This document shows, one piece after another, positions 1-7,291 of a DNA stretch of 64,000 nt (its first letter is position 1; every line of letters begins with the position of its first letter). This stretch comes from VFMC01 sp046331225. Lineage in GTDB: Bacteria; Actinomycetota; Acidimicrobiia; Acidimicrobiales; Ilumatobacteraceae. Location: NCBI GenBank assembly GCA_046331225.1, contig JAXLRF010000004.1, positions 62,001 through 126,000 on the forward strand, given 5' to 3'. Position numbers and translations under genes: made by a program. A model generated the notes under the pieces. The model was not told where the DNA came from, did no database searches, and saw only the letters and a program-made list of their open reading frames with translations.

Positions 1-773
1 GCTGCCTCCTCGAACACTGGGTGCAACCACTCGTCTCGTGCGCTCAGTACCCCAGTACTTCGCGAGCACAGTGCTAGATAGCTAGTAGTGGGGTAATCGT
101 CGCCAAGCCCTAACAAGCTGGGGAGAGCCGATGGCTCGACCAGCGTGTACGAGCCCTTCGCGGTGGCGGGAGCGTGTCGTTCGGACTCATCTGAGTCCGA
201 GACCACGCGACGGACGACGAGCCCCCTGTCCTCCAGGAACGCCAAAGCCGACCGAACACTCTTCGTGTCGGCCCCGCTCGCCCCGCTCCACCCGACACCC
301 GCTACCTCCGCCAGTCTGCGCACCGAAGATCTGAATGACAGGAAGCCGCGCTGCCGCGCCACGTGTGCAAGCGCAAGCGCCACACGCAGCCGCGCCCCTG
401 ATGACCACGGCCAGGCGTAGAAGACGATCGTTGCCCACTCATCGCAGTGTGCGGCGTTGCGGTAGAACCGCACCGAGGCCTGGTCCCAGACCTGGGCGAA
501 CGTGGTAGGGCTCGCCCCCCATGCGGTGGCGAGGACGTGGCCAGGGGTTTCCCACACGGGTCCCACGATCGGCACAGCCTCTTCGAACGAGACGCCTTGT
601 CGAACGAGTTGCCACGCCACGGTGCCCAATGCGTTCTCGCAGTTTCTCGGGAGCAGGGGATCACCGAATCGCGGAGCCCAAACTCCGTGAATCAGGCCCT
701 GCATCTCTGCAGATAGAGAGATCTTCCCGAACGAGGCCTTCTGATGGTGCTTGCTATCGGCCTCCTCTCCCAT
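1..773 (-). CDS. partial primase/replication-like protein, 3' end outside window
   Basis: The minus strand is open from an ATG at 773 (or GTG at 776, just after an in-frame TAA) to the left edge, about 257 codons without a stop, so the C-terminus lies outside. The protein starts MGEEADSKHHQ. Its first part has an R-N-x3-A-L...G-V-S-F-E-E-A pattern that resembles the PriCT-type segments of plasmid and phage primases. It then has an aromatic stretch (FYAWPWSSGARL) and a winged-helix-like segment (SVRRLAEVAG ... SVRSALAFLEDRGLVV). Codon third positions are less GC-rich than in the neighbours, and upstream DNA is AT-rich, as expected for transferred DNA. The family call is an inference; that the frame is coding is well supported by its length and composition. 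Confidence 0.6.
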   Translation of the reverse strand, partial: MGEEADSKHHQKASFGKISLSAEMQGLIHGVWAPRFGDPLLPRNCENALGTVAWQLVRQGVSFEEAVPIVGPVWETPGHVLATAWGASPTTFAQVWDQASVRFYRNAAHCDEWATIVFYAWPWSSGARLRVALALAHVARQRGFLSFRSSVRRLAEVAGVGWSGASGADTKSVRSALAFLEDRGLVVRRVVSDSDESERHAPATAKGSYTLVEPSALPSLLGLGDDYPTTSYLALCSRSTGVLSARDEWLHPVFEEA

Positions 774-779
774 CACTTA

Positions 780-809
780 CTTCTAATGCATCCGCAACTT
801 CGATGTCAA
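780..809 (-). promoter_or_regulatory. possible promoter of the left-edge gene
   Basis: On the minus strand TTGACA (804-809) is followed after 18 bp by TAGAAG (780-785), and the ATG at 773 lies six bases further on. The -35 is a perfect consensus, rare in this GC-rich window; the -10 is only moderate. Spacing suggests a leaderless or nearly leaderless transcript. Confidence 0.4.
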
Positions 810-945
810 TGAACCAAATTGGTAGTAGGTGGAGCATCCTCGTATACCCCACTACATGGAGTTATGTACTCCGCCGCAGTGCACCATGGTGTCTAAGGTG
901 AGTCGCAATCCAGTTAAATCGATGATCTACCGATATCTCATAGTT

Positions 946-966
946 CTATAACCAATCTGGTTATAG
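946..966. repeat. perfect inverted repeat, operator-like
   Basis: CTATAACCA (946-954) and TGGTTATAG (958-966) are perfect 9-bp arms around ATC. The surrounding 780-1000 is the most AT-rich stretch of the window, and GATCTAC occurs on both sides (near 924 and 980). It could be a regulator or recombination-factor binding site of the putative element. No gene is visible in 774-1160 apart from this. Confidence 0.45.
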
Positions 967-1202
967 CCGATCATAAGTCTGATCTACTGGTGCAGTAGTG
1001 CCTGGCAGGCCACCGCCGCCACATAACCGACGACTCTTCGGGCCGTGCGCACGCGAGCGGGAAGGAATCGGACTTCGAGCCGACTCGACGACGACCCCGA
1101 CCGCCGTTCGGACGTCCGCCGCCGCGGGGACTCACCCACGATCTCGACACGCCTTCGGGGACTCCTTTGAAGCGGCTACCCGTAGCCCCCCGCTACACCC
1201 CC

Positions 1203-1388
1203 ATGTCACCGACCGCACCTCTTCCCGTGGCTGCCACGGCGCCGCCTGTGATCGCGGACCCCACAGATTCTCCTGCACTTGGATGGGTGAGGTGCAGCCA
1301 CTGCACCTCAGCCGAGCACTTCCCTGCGGGACGTAGCATCTGCACCGAACACACCCACCGCTGCAGCGGTGGGGCTCGAAGTACCTGA
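1203..1388 (+). CDS. possible small cysteine/histidine-rich protein
   Basis: A 61-codon frame (ATG at 1203; an upstream TTG at 1167 is in frame) ends in a segment with CSHC and CTEHTHRC, which could bind zinc. Codon use is not strongly typical and no Shine-Dalgarno is visible. It sits between the AT-rich block and tRNA-Ala, where small element-borne genes would be expected. It may be a chance frame. Outside it, 774-1423 holds no other gene I can support. Confidence 0.25.
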   Translation: MSPTAPLPVAATAPPVIADPTDSPALGWVRCSHCTSAEHFPAGRSICTEHTHRCSGGARST

Positions 1389-1423
1389 TGAGACAGCGCA
1401 TGACGCACCAAGGCATCACATCG

Positions 1424-1496
1424 TGGAGACGAGGGGAATCGAACCCCTGACATCCACCTTGCAAAGGTGGCGCTCTGCCAACTGAGCTACGTCCCC
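1424..1496 (-). tRNA. tRNA-Ala (anticodon TGC)
   Basis: The reverse complement folds as a 73-nt cloverleaf starting GGGGACG, with anticodon loop TTTGCAA (anticodon TGC), a GGTTCGAATCC T-loop and discriminator A. The acceptor stem has the G3:U70 pair that marks alanine tRNAs. CCA is not encoded. The 3' end faces the atypical DNA at 1-1423, the usual position for an element integrated in a tRNA gene. Confidence 0.95.
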
Positions 1497-1517
1497 GAAG
1501 GGCCCGAAGGGATGGTC

Positions 1518-1547
1518 AGGATACACGTCCGACTACGAGGACGGCAC
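1518..1547 (-). promoter_or_regulatory. probable tRNA-Ala promoter
   Basis: Minus-strand GTGCCG (1542-1547), 18 bp, TATCCT (1518-1523), with the mature tRNA 5' end at 1496. It lies back to back with the promoter of the oxidoreductase gene at 1571. Confidence 0.4.
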
Positions 1548-1570
1548 GTGCTGTTTCGTACGCTCGCCGA

Positions 1571-2845
1571 ATGGCACGGCTCCAGTTCGGCACCTTCCTC
1601 GCCCCTCACCACCCCCTCGGCGAGCACCCCACCCTGCAGTTCCAGCGCGACATCGAGCTGGCCGCACACCTCGACCGCCTCGGCTTCGACGAGTTCTGGG
1701 TGGGTGAGCACCACTCGAGCGGCTGGGAGATGATCGCCTCGCCCGAGATGTTCCTGGCCGCCGCCGGCATGGCCACCCAGCGGATCCGGCTCGGCACCGG
1801 CGTCATCTCGCTCCCCTACCACCACCCGTTCAACGTGGCCCAGCGCATGGTGCAGCTCGACCACATGACCCGCGGCCGCGCGATGTTCGGCAGCGGTCCC
1901 GGTGCGCTCCCGAGCGACGCGCACACCCTCGGCATCGACCCGATGGTGCAGCGCGACCGCCAGGACGAGGCACTCAGTGTCATCACCCGCCTGCTGCGCG
2001 GCGAGGACCGCTTCTCGTACGAGTGCGAGTGGTTCACCCTCCGCGACGCCGCCCTGCAGCTGCTGCCGTTGCAGGAGCAGATGCCGATGACCGTCGCGTC
2101 GAGCATCTCGCCGTCGGGCATGCAGCTCGCCGGCAAGTACGGCATGGGCGTGCTGTCGATCGCGTCGACCAGCACCGAAGGCATCGCCGCGCTGCCCACC
2201 CAGTGGAGCTTCGCCGAGGAGAGCGCCGCACAGCACGGCCAGGTCGTGAACCGCGCCGACTGGCGCGTGATGATGAGCTGGCACATCGCCGAGACCAAGG
2301 AGCAGGCCCGCAAGGAGGCCGTGCACGGTCTGCACCGCTGGCACAACGAGTACAACGTGCACGTGCTCGGCCGTCCCGGCGCGGCGCGGGTCGACGATCC
2401 GTGGGAGTTGCTCGACCAGGTGGCGGAGGGCGGTGCGAGCGGTGGCGGCGCTGCGGTGGTCGGCACACCCGACGACCTGGTCGCTGCGATCCGCAAGCTG
2501 CTCGACGTCACCGGCGGCTTCGGCGTGGTGCTCGGCTTCGCCCACGACTGGGCCAACTTCGAGAACACCAAGCGCTCGTGGGACCTCGTCGCCCGCTACG
2601 TGGTGCCCGAGCTCAACGGTTACTTCCGCGGTCTGCAGGCCTCGGCCGACTTCCTGCACGCCCGTCAGGGCGAACTGATGGCCGGTGCCTCCGCCGCCGT
2701 GATGAGCAAGATCATGGGACACCAGGGCGCCGCGCAGGCGATGGCCACCACCATGGCCAACATGCAGAAGCAGCGCGAGGCCGGTCAGAGCGACACGACG
2801 TTCCGCCCCGGCGCCGGCCTGGCCGACGCCCACAAGGACGCCTGA
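1571..2845 (+). CDS. LLM-class flavin-dependent oxidoreductase (luciferase-like)
   Basis: A 424-residue luciferase-like monooxygenase. The N-terminus has the family layout: FGTFLAPHHP, then GFDEFWVGEHHSSGW around residues 35-50, then RIRLGTGVISLPYHHPF, the usual flavin/substrate barrel segments. Such enzymes use reduced F420 or FMN to oxidise small organics; the substrate cannot be read from sequence. There is no Shine-Dalgarno; TACGCT (1559-1564) ends six bases before the ATG, so the mRNA is probably leaderless. The C-terminal 80 residues are Ala/Gln/Met-rich and less conserved. The gene stands alone, convergent with the K+ channel operon. Confidence 0.9.
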   Translation: MARLQFGTFLAPHHPLGEHPTLQFQRDIELAAHLDRLGFDEFWVGEHHSSGWEMIASPEMFLAAAGMATQRIRLGTGVISLPYHHPFNVAQRMVQLDHMTRGRAMFGSGPGALPSDAHTLGIDPMVQRDRQDEALSVITRLLRGEDRFSYECEWFTLRDAALQLLPLQEQMPMTVASSISPSGMQLAGKYGMGVLSIASTSTEGIAALPTQWSFAEESAAQHGQVVNRADWRVMMSWHIAETKEQARKEAVHGLHRWHNEYNVHVLGRPGAARVDDPWELLDQVAEGGASGGGAAVVGTPDDLVAAIRKLLDVTGGFGVVLGFAHDWANFENTKRSWDLVARYVVPELNGYFRGLQASADFLHARQGELMAGASAAVMSKIMGHQGAAQAMATTMANMQKQREAGQSDTTFRPGAGLADAHKDA

Positions 2846-2866
2846 GCCCGAGCGACGCCCGACCCG

Positions 2867-3520
2867 TCAGGCCTGGCGGCGACGACCGAGGTTGCCGACC
2901 ACCAGCGCCACGACGGTCACCAGGTAGATCTGCCCGATCAGTGCCTCGAGCGCGACCAGCGTGCGCGCGCCAGAACTCACCGCCGTGATGTCACCGAACC
3001 CGACCGTGGTCAGTGTCACGAAGCTGAAGTACTGCAGGGCCGCCGGCGTGAGCACACCCACGTGTGCCGTGAACGCTTCGTGGTCGAACAGCAGGATCGC
3101 CCGGTACAGGTACGCGAAGAACAACCCGATCAGCACGTAGATCGTGACCGCCCCGAGCAGCGTGCGCACCGACACCGAGGGATGACGACGCATCGAGTCG
3201 ACGATCAGCACCGGACCGGCCGCCACCAACAACCCGTTCAGGACGAGCAGTCCGCCGCCTGCACGGCTGGCGTCGCGACCGACGAGGTGCACCACCGACA
3301 CGACCAGCGACACACCGGACACGATCCACGCGACCCGGAGCACCTTGGGATGGCCGCTCTCGAGCTGCGCTGCGAGCACCAGCGCCGTGCCGGTCAACAC
3401 GACCTGCGCCACCCGCACCAACTCACCCTCACGGAACGCGGCCTGCACCGCGAACAGCAACACGACGCACACGAAGATGCGGACGTACCGCATCACCGGC
3501 ACGTCGGCGACCTCGTTCAC
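2867..3520 (-). CDS. potassium channel family protein
   Basis: A 217-residue integral membrane protein with about six hydrophobic segments. Near residue 185 it has TTVGFGD, the K+ selectivity filter, with a pore helix before it and a final transmembrane helix after it. No cytosolic RCK/TrkA-N domain follows, so it is a minimal channel. The start is GTG at 3520, two bases after the stop of the zinc-ribbon gene, so it is last in a three-gene leftward operon (hydrolase, zinc ribbon, channel). Confidence 0.85.
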   Translation of the reverse strand: MNEVADVPVMRYVRIFVCVVLLFAVQAAFREGELVRVAQVVLTGTALVLAAQLESGHPKVLRVAWIVSGVSLVVSVVHLVGRDASRAGGGLLVLNGLLVAAGPVLIVDSMRRHPSVSVRTLLGAVTIYVLIGLFFAYLYRAILLFDHEAFTAHVGVLTPAALQYFSFVTLTTVGFGDITAVSSGARTLVALEALIGQIYLVTVVALVVGNLGRRRQA

Positions 3521-3522
3521 AG

Positions 3523-3732
3523 TCAGTCGTCCTTGAGCGCCACGGCGTTCGGGGTGACGTTCATCTTCGGCACGTACTCGGCGACCTCGACCTCACGACC
3601 CTCACCCAGGTACTTGAGGCGCAGCTCGCGGCGGCAGTCGGTGCACGGGCCGTAGAACACCTCGGTCACCTGCGCAGTGCACCGCGGGCAGGTGAACTCG
3701 AGCGGTTCGACCGGCGTGTCGAGCAGACCCAT
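3523..3732 (-). CDS. small zinc-ribbon protein
   Basis: A 69-residue protein with CPRC near residue 15 and CTDC near residue 30, a classic rubredoxin-like zinc ribbon, followed by a charged tail. A longer frame exists upstream, but the ATG at 3732 overlaps the stop of the upstream hydrolase gene (ATGA), which fixes the start. Such small ribbons often serve as nucleic-acid or protein-binding adaptors; no specific function can be given. Confidence 0.75.
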   Translation of the reverse strand: MGLLDTPVEPLEFTCPRCTAQVTEVFYGPCTDCRRELRLKYLGEGREVEVAEYVPKMNVTPNAVALKDD

Positions 3733-4484
3733 CAGAGCGACCCCCAGAAGATCTCGAGCGCGGCAGCGCCCCCGGCGGGGTCGCCCAACATCCACCAGTG
3801 ACCCTGGCCCTCCATCACGTGCCGGCGCGCGCCCAACTGTTCGGCCACCTGCACGCCGAGCGTCTCGCCCTGCACGAACGGATCGAGCGGTGCCGTGATC
3901 GCGAGGCCCGGCACCGACGCGGCGGGCGAGAGCTCGGCGCCCCACGCGGTCATCGCCGGCTGCGCGGCCGACCGGTACAGGGCGAGCACGCACCGGCCCA
4001 TCAGCTCGTCACCGGCGGCGGCCACCTCGTCGGCGACCGGCCGGGGAATGCCGATGCTCTCCAGCAGGGCGATCCGCTCGGCGAGCGGCGTCGCCGTCGA
4101 CTGCTCGAAGTACTGCTCGCCCGCGCCCGGCGTCTGCCAGATCTGGGCGAAGTCGTGCCACACGTAGTCGGGATGGAACAGACCCAGCACGTCGCACACC
4201 CAACTGCGGAACAGCTCGGGCCGCAACGACACGGCGCGCATCCCGATGCCACCACCCCAGTCGTGACCGACCAGATCGACCGGGCCGTCGTCGGCCACCA
4301 CCTGCTCGACCTCACCGACGAACCAGTCGACGTACTCCTCCTTGGTGGCGCCGAAGCCGTCGGGCACGCCGCGGCCGAAGCCCGGCAACTGCGGCGTGAC
4401 GATGTCGGTTCGCGAGAGCCGTTCGACGAGAGGACCCCAGATGGCGGGTGTCTCGGGGTTGCCGTGCAGGAGGACCGCGGTCAT
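3732..4484 (-). CDS. alpha/beta hydrolase (Asp-nucleophile type)
   Basis: 250 residues with the alpha/beta-hydrolase fold: HGNPE oxyanion-hole loop at residue 6, nucleophile elbow GHDWGG near residue 87, and a C-terminal GQGHWW with the catalytic His. An Asp in the elbow places it with haloalkane dehalogenases and epoxide hydrolases rather than Ser esterases. The ATG at 4484 is preferred because the homologous core begins immediately after it; 34 further upstream codons look non-coding. First gene of the operon with the zinc ribbon and K+ channel. Confidence 0.85.
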   Translation of the reverse strand: MTAVLLHGNPETPAIWGPLVERLSRTDIVTPQLPGFGRGVPDGFGATKEEYVDWFVGEVEQVVADDGPVDLVGHDWGGGIGMRAVSLRPELFRSWVCDVLGLFHPDYVWHDFAQIWQTPGAGEQYFEQSTATPLAERIALLESIGIPRPVADEVAAAGDELMGRCVLALYRSAAQPAMTAWGAELSPAASVPGLAITAPLDPFVQGETLGVQVAEQLGARRHVMEGQGHWWMLGDPAGGAAALEIFWGSL

Positions 4485-4542
4485 GGCTCGATCCTGCCAG
4501 ATCCGACCGGACGACCCGGGCCGCGTCGCGGCTCGCCGCAGC

Positions 4543-6273
4543 TCAGTGGGCGTTGGCGTTCTTGAGCACCCGGCCGGCGTGGGCACCGGTGTGCTCGCCG
4601 TGCTCCATGAACACGCGGCCGTTCACCAGGGTGTGGTCGTACCCGAGCGCACCCTGCACGTAGCGACCCGCACCGCCCGGCAGGTCGTAGGCGTAGGCGG
4701 GCGGCGGCAGTCGCAATCCGTCGAGATCGATCACGTTGACGTCGGCGAACGCCCCCACCTGCAGCCGGCCGCGATCGTGGATGCCGAACAGGTCGGCGGT
4801 GTCGCTGGTGAGGCGACGGATGCCCTCCTCGATCGACCAGCGTCCGCGCTCGCGGATCCAGTAGGTGAGGAAGAACGTGGGCTGGCTGGCATCGAGGATC
4901 TGGCCGACGTGCGCGCCCGCGTCGGCCAGCCCGAGCGTCACGAGCGGATCGTCCAGCATCGCCTCGACCGCCTCGAAGCGCTGGTTGAGGAACGGGTAGC
5001 TGAGCACCAACGCACCGTCGGTCTCGAGCAGCAGTTCGATGAAGCAGGCCGCCGCGCAGATGCCGCGACGGCGTGCCTCGGCGGCGAGCGTGCGCTCGGG
5101 GTCGAGGTCGTAGCGCGCCTCGGCGCGACCGGGCGCACCGTCGTTGACGACGTAGAGCTGCGCCAGGTCGACCGTGGGCGGGTGCTGCTCGGCCTCGTCG
5201 ATCAACTTCGCGCGGAAGGCCGCGTCGCGCACCGCGATGAGCTTCTTGCCGTTGCGCATCTCACGCAGCGATCGCCACGCCGGCGAACGGTCGAACGGTG
5301 TGCGCGTGTCGATGCTGAACAGCACGCCCACGCTGCGAGCCGTGGTCTGCGGCCGCAGCGTGCCACCGCGCTCGTTCTCCTCCTTGGCGAACCCGATCAC
5401 CTTGGCGTAGAGGTCGGGTCGGCTGTCGTGCTGGGTGAGCCCGAAGCTCACCGGTCGCCCGCTGCGACGACTCACCTCGCCCATCCACGCGAGCTCGGCG
5501 CGGGTCTTCGGCACGTCTGCGTCGTCGCGCTCGCCCTCGCCGATGCGGCTGGCCGACTCGAACACCCCTGCACCGTGCCGGCCGAGCACGTCGGCGAACG
5601 CGTACAGCTCGTCGGGCTCGGCGAACGTGCCCGGCACCGGACGGCCGTCGGGCACCTTGTGCAGATACGTTCGGCTCGTGCTGAACCCGAGCGCGCCCGC
5701 CTCCATCGCCTCGCGCAGCAGATCGGTCATCGTCGCGAGGTCGTCGGCCGTGGGTGGCTCGGTGCCGAGGCCGCGCTCGCCCATCGCGTACTGGCGCAAC
5801 GCGCAGTGCCCCACCATGCCGCCGACGTTGACGCCCTTCGGCATGCGCTCGATGCTGCGCAGATAATCGCCGAAGGTGACCCAGTCCCACGGCAGTCCGT
5901 GCAGGATCGCGTCGCGCGGGATGTCCTCGACGCTCTCCATCAGCTCGGCCAGGTACTCGCGGTCCTCGGGCTTGCACGGCGCGAACGTGACGCCGCAGTT
6001 GCCCATCACCACGCTGGTCACCCCGTGGTAGCAGCTGCTCGAGGCGACCGGGTCCCAGGCGAGCTGGGCGTCGAGGTGGGTGTGGATGTCGACGAACCCG
6101 GGCGTGACGATGCGGTCGGTCGCGTCGATCTCGTGCGCGGCGCGCGAGGCGAGGTGCGCGTCGATCGCGGCGATCCGGTCACCGACGATGCCGACGTCGG
6201 CGCGTCTGGCGGTCGCGCCGGTCCCGTCGATCACCGATCCGTTCCGGATGATGATGTCGAACTCCATGGCCAT
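4543..6273 (-). CDS. N-acyl-D-amino-acid deacylase-type amidohydrolase
   Basis: 576 residues of the metal-dependent amidohydrolase superfamily. The N-terminus IIRNGSVIDGTG and DIHTHLDAQ (HxH metal site near residue 63) are typical of D-aminoacylases and related N-acyl hydrolases. The C-terminus returns to the small beta domain (GRLQVGAFADVNVIDL). MGNCGVTFAPC near residue 92 fits the D-aminoacylase metal-binding Cys region. It hydrolyses an N-acyl or cyclic amide bond in the cytosol; substrate unknown. GAGGGG lies just before the ATG. It stands 58 bp upstream of the hydrolase operon and may be co-transcribed. Confidence 0.88.
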   Translation of the reverse strand: MAMEFDIIIRNGSVIDGTGATARRADVGIVGDRIAAIDAHLASRAAHEIDATDRIVTPGFVDIHTHLDAQLAWDPVASSSCYHGVTSVVMGNCGVTFAPCKPEDREYLAELMESVEDIPRDAILHGLPWDWVTFGDYLRSIERMPKGVNVGGMVGHCALRQYAMGERGLGTEPPTADDLATMTDLLREAMEAGALGFSTSRTYLHKVPDGRPVPGTFAEPDELYAFADVLGRHGAGVFESASRIGEGERDDADVPKTRAELAWMGEVSRRSGRPVSFGLTQHDSRPDLYAKVIGFAKEENERGGTLRPQTTARSVGVLFSIDTRTPFDRSPAWRSLREMRNGKKLIAVRDAAFRAKLIDEAEQHPPTVDLAQLYVVNDGAPGRAEARYDLDPERTLAAEARRRGICAAACFIELLLETDGALVLSYPFLNQRFEAVEAMLDDPLVTLGLADAGAHVGQILDASQPTFFLTYWIRERGRWSIEEGIRRLTSDTADLFGIHDRGRLQVGAFADVNVIDLDGLRLPPPAYAYDLPGGAGRYVQGALGYDHTLVNGRVFMEHGEHTGAHAGRVLKNANAH

Positions 6274-6402
6274 GTGCCCCTCATGGTCGTGAGGCGCTCA
6301 CGGTAACGGGGTGCTTGTGTCACGTCGAGAGGCACAAGGTGACGATGCTGTTGCAATCCGGCGACGGGCGTAGCACACCGCCGCTCGAGGATCGCGGATG
6401 GT

Positions 6403-7257
6403 CTACAGCGACGAGCGCAGCGACCAGATCTCGGGGAACAGCACGACGTCGAGCATCGCCCGCAGGTACGACACCCCCGACGTGCCACCCGTCCCGCGAC
6501 GGAACCCGATCACACGCTCCACCGTCGTCACGTGCCGGAACCGCCACAGCCGGAACGCGTCCTCGAAGTCGGTGAGCTCCTCACCCAGCTGGTACAGATC
6601 CCAGTGGTCCTGCGGGTGCCGGTACACCTCGAGCCAGGCCGCCTCGACCTCGGGACTGGCGGCGTAGGGCTGGGTCCAGTCGCGCTCGAGCCGGTCGGCC
6701 GGCACCGCGAGCCCCCGACGCGCCATCGCTCGCAGCGCCTCGTCGTACAGCGACGGCGCGTGCAACGCGGCGGCGACCACGGCGTGCAGCTCGGGCCGGT
6801 GCTCGTGCGGTCGCAGCATCACCGCACTCTTGTTGCCGGCGGCGAATTCGATGCACCGGTACTGCCAACTCTGGAACCCGCTGCTGTTGCCGAGGTACGG
6901 ACGGATCGCCGAGTACTCAGGGGGCGTCATCGTGGCGAGCACGTCCCACGCGTGCACCAGCTGCTCCATGATCCGGCTCACGCGCGACAGCATCTTGAAC
7001 GTGAGGTGCAGCTCGTCGGCGGCGAGTGCCCGGATGGCCGCCCCCAGCTCGTGCAGCATCAGCTTCATCCACAACTCGCTCGTCTGGTGCTGGACGATGA
7101 ACAGCAGCTCGTCGTGCGCCGGCGACAACGGGTGCTGCGCCGACAGCACCTGCTCGAGGTGCAGGTAGTCCGTGTAGGACATGTCGCGCGAGAAGTCGAG
7201 CTGCGCACCGTCGCGGGTGGCGCGCAGGTCGTCGGGTTCGTCGGTGCTCACGCGCAC
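6403..7257 (-). CDS. kynA: tryptophan 2,3-dioxygenase
   Basis: About 284 residues if the GTG at 7257 is used. It contains the family blocks SYTDYLHLEQVL, ELLFIVQHQTSELWMK with a haem-pocket His, and RFRHVTTVERVIGFRRGTGGTSGVSYL with the proximal His and the substrate-binding GTGGTSG loop. It opens the indole ring of L-tryptophan to N-formylkynurenine using haem and O2. The longer frame to 7395 reads into the EF-G-like gene's end and is rejected. Other start choices are GTG 7251 and ATG 7182. No other kynurenine-pathway gene is in the window. Confidence 0.93.
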   Translation of the reverse strand: MRVSTDEPDDLRATRDGAQLDFSRDMSYTDYLHLEQVLSAQHPLSPAHDELLFIVQHQTSELWMKLMLHELGAAIRALAADELHLTFKMLSRVSRIMEQLVHAWDVLATMTPPEYSAIRPYLGNSSGFQSWQYRCIEFAAGNKSAVMLRPHEHRPELHAVVAAALHAPSLYDEALRAMARRGLAVPADRLERDWTQPYAASPEVEAAWLEVYRHPQDHWDLYQLGEELTDFEDAFRLWRFRHVTTVERVIGFRRGTGGTSGVSYLRAMLDVVLFPEIWSLRSSL

Positions 7258-7291
7258 ATCATGCTCGCGAGCACCGACCCCGCTCGACCGC

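Noticed and set aside
110..664. Several frames at the left end on both strands
   Set aside because: They overlap the minus-strand frame 1-773, which is longer, has a promoter-like signal and a far more protein-like composition.
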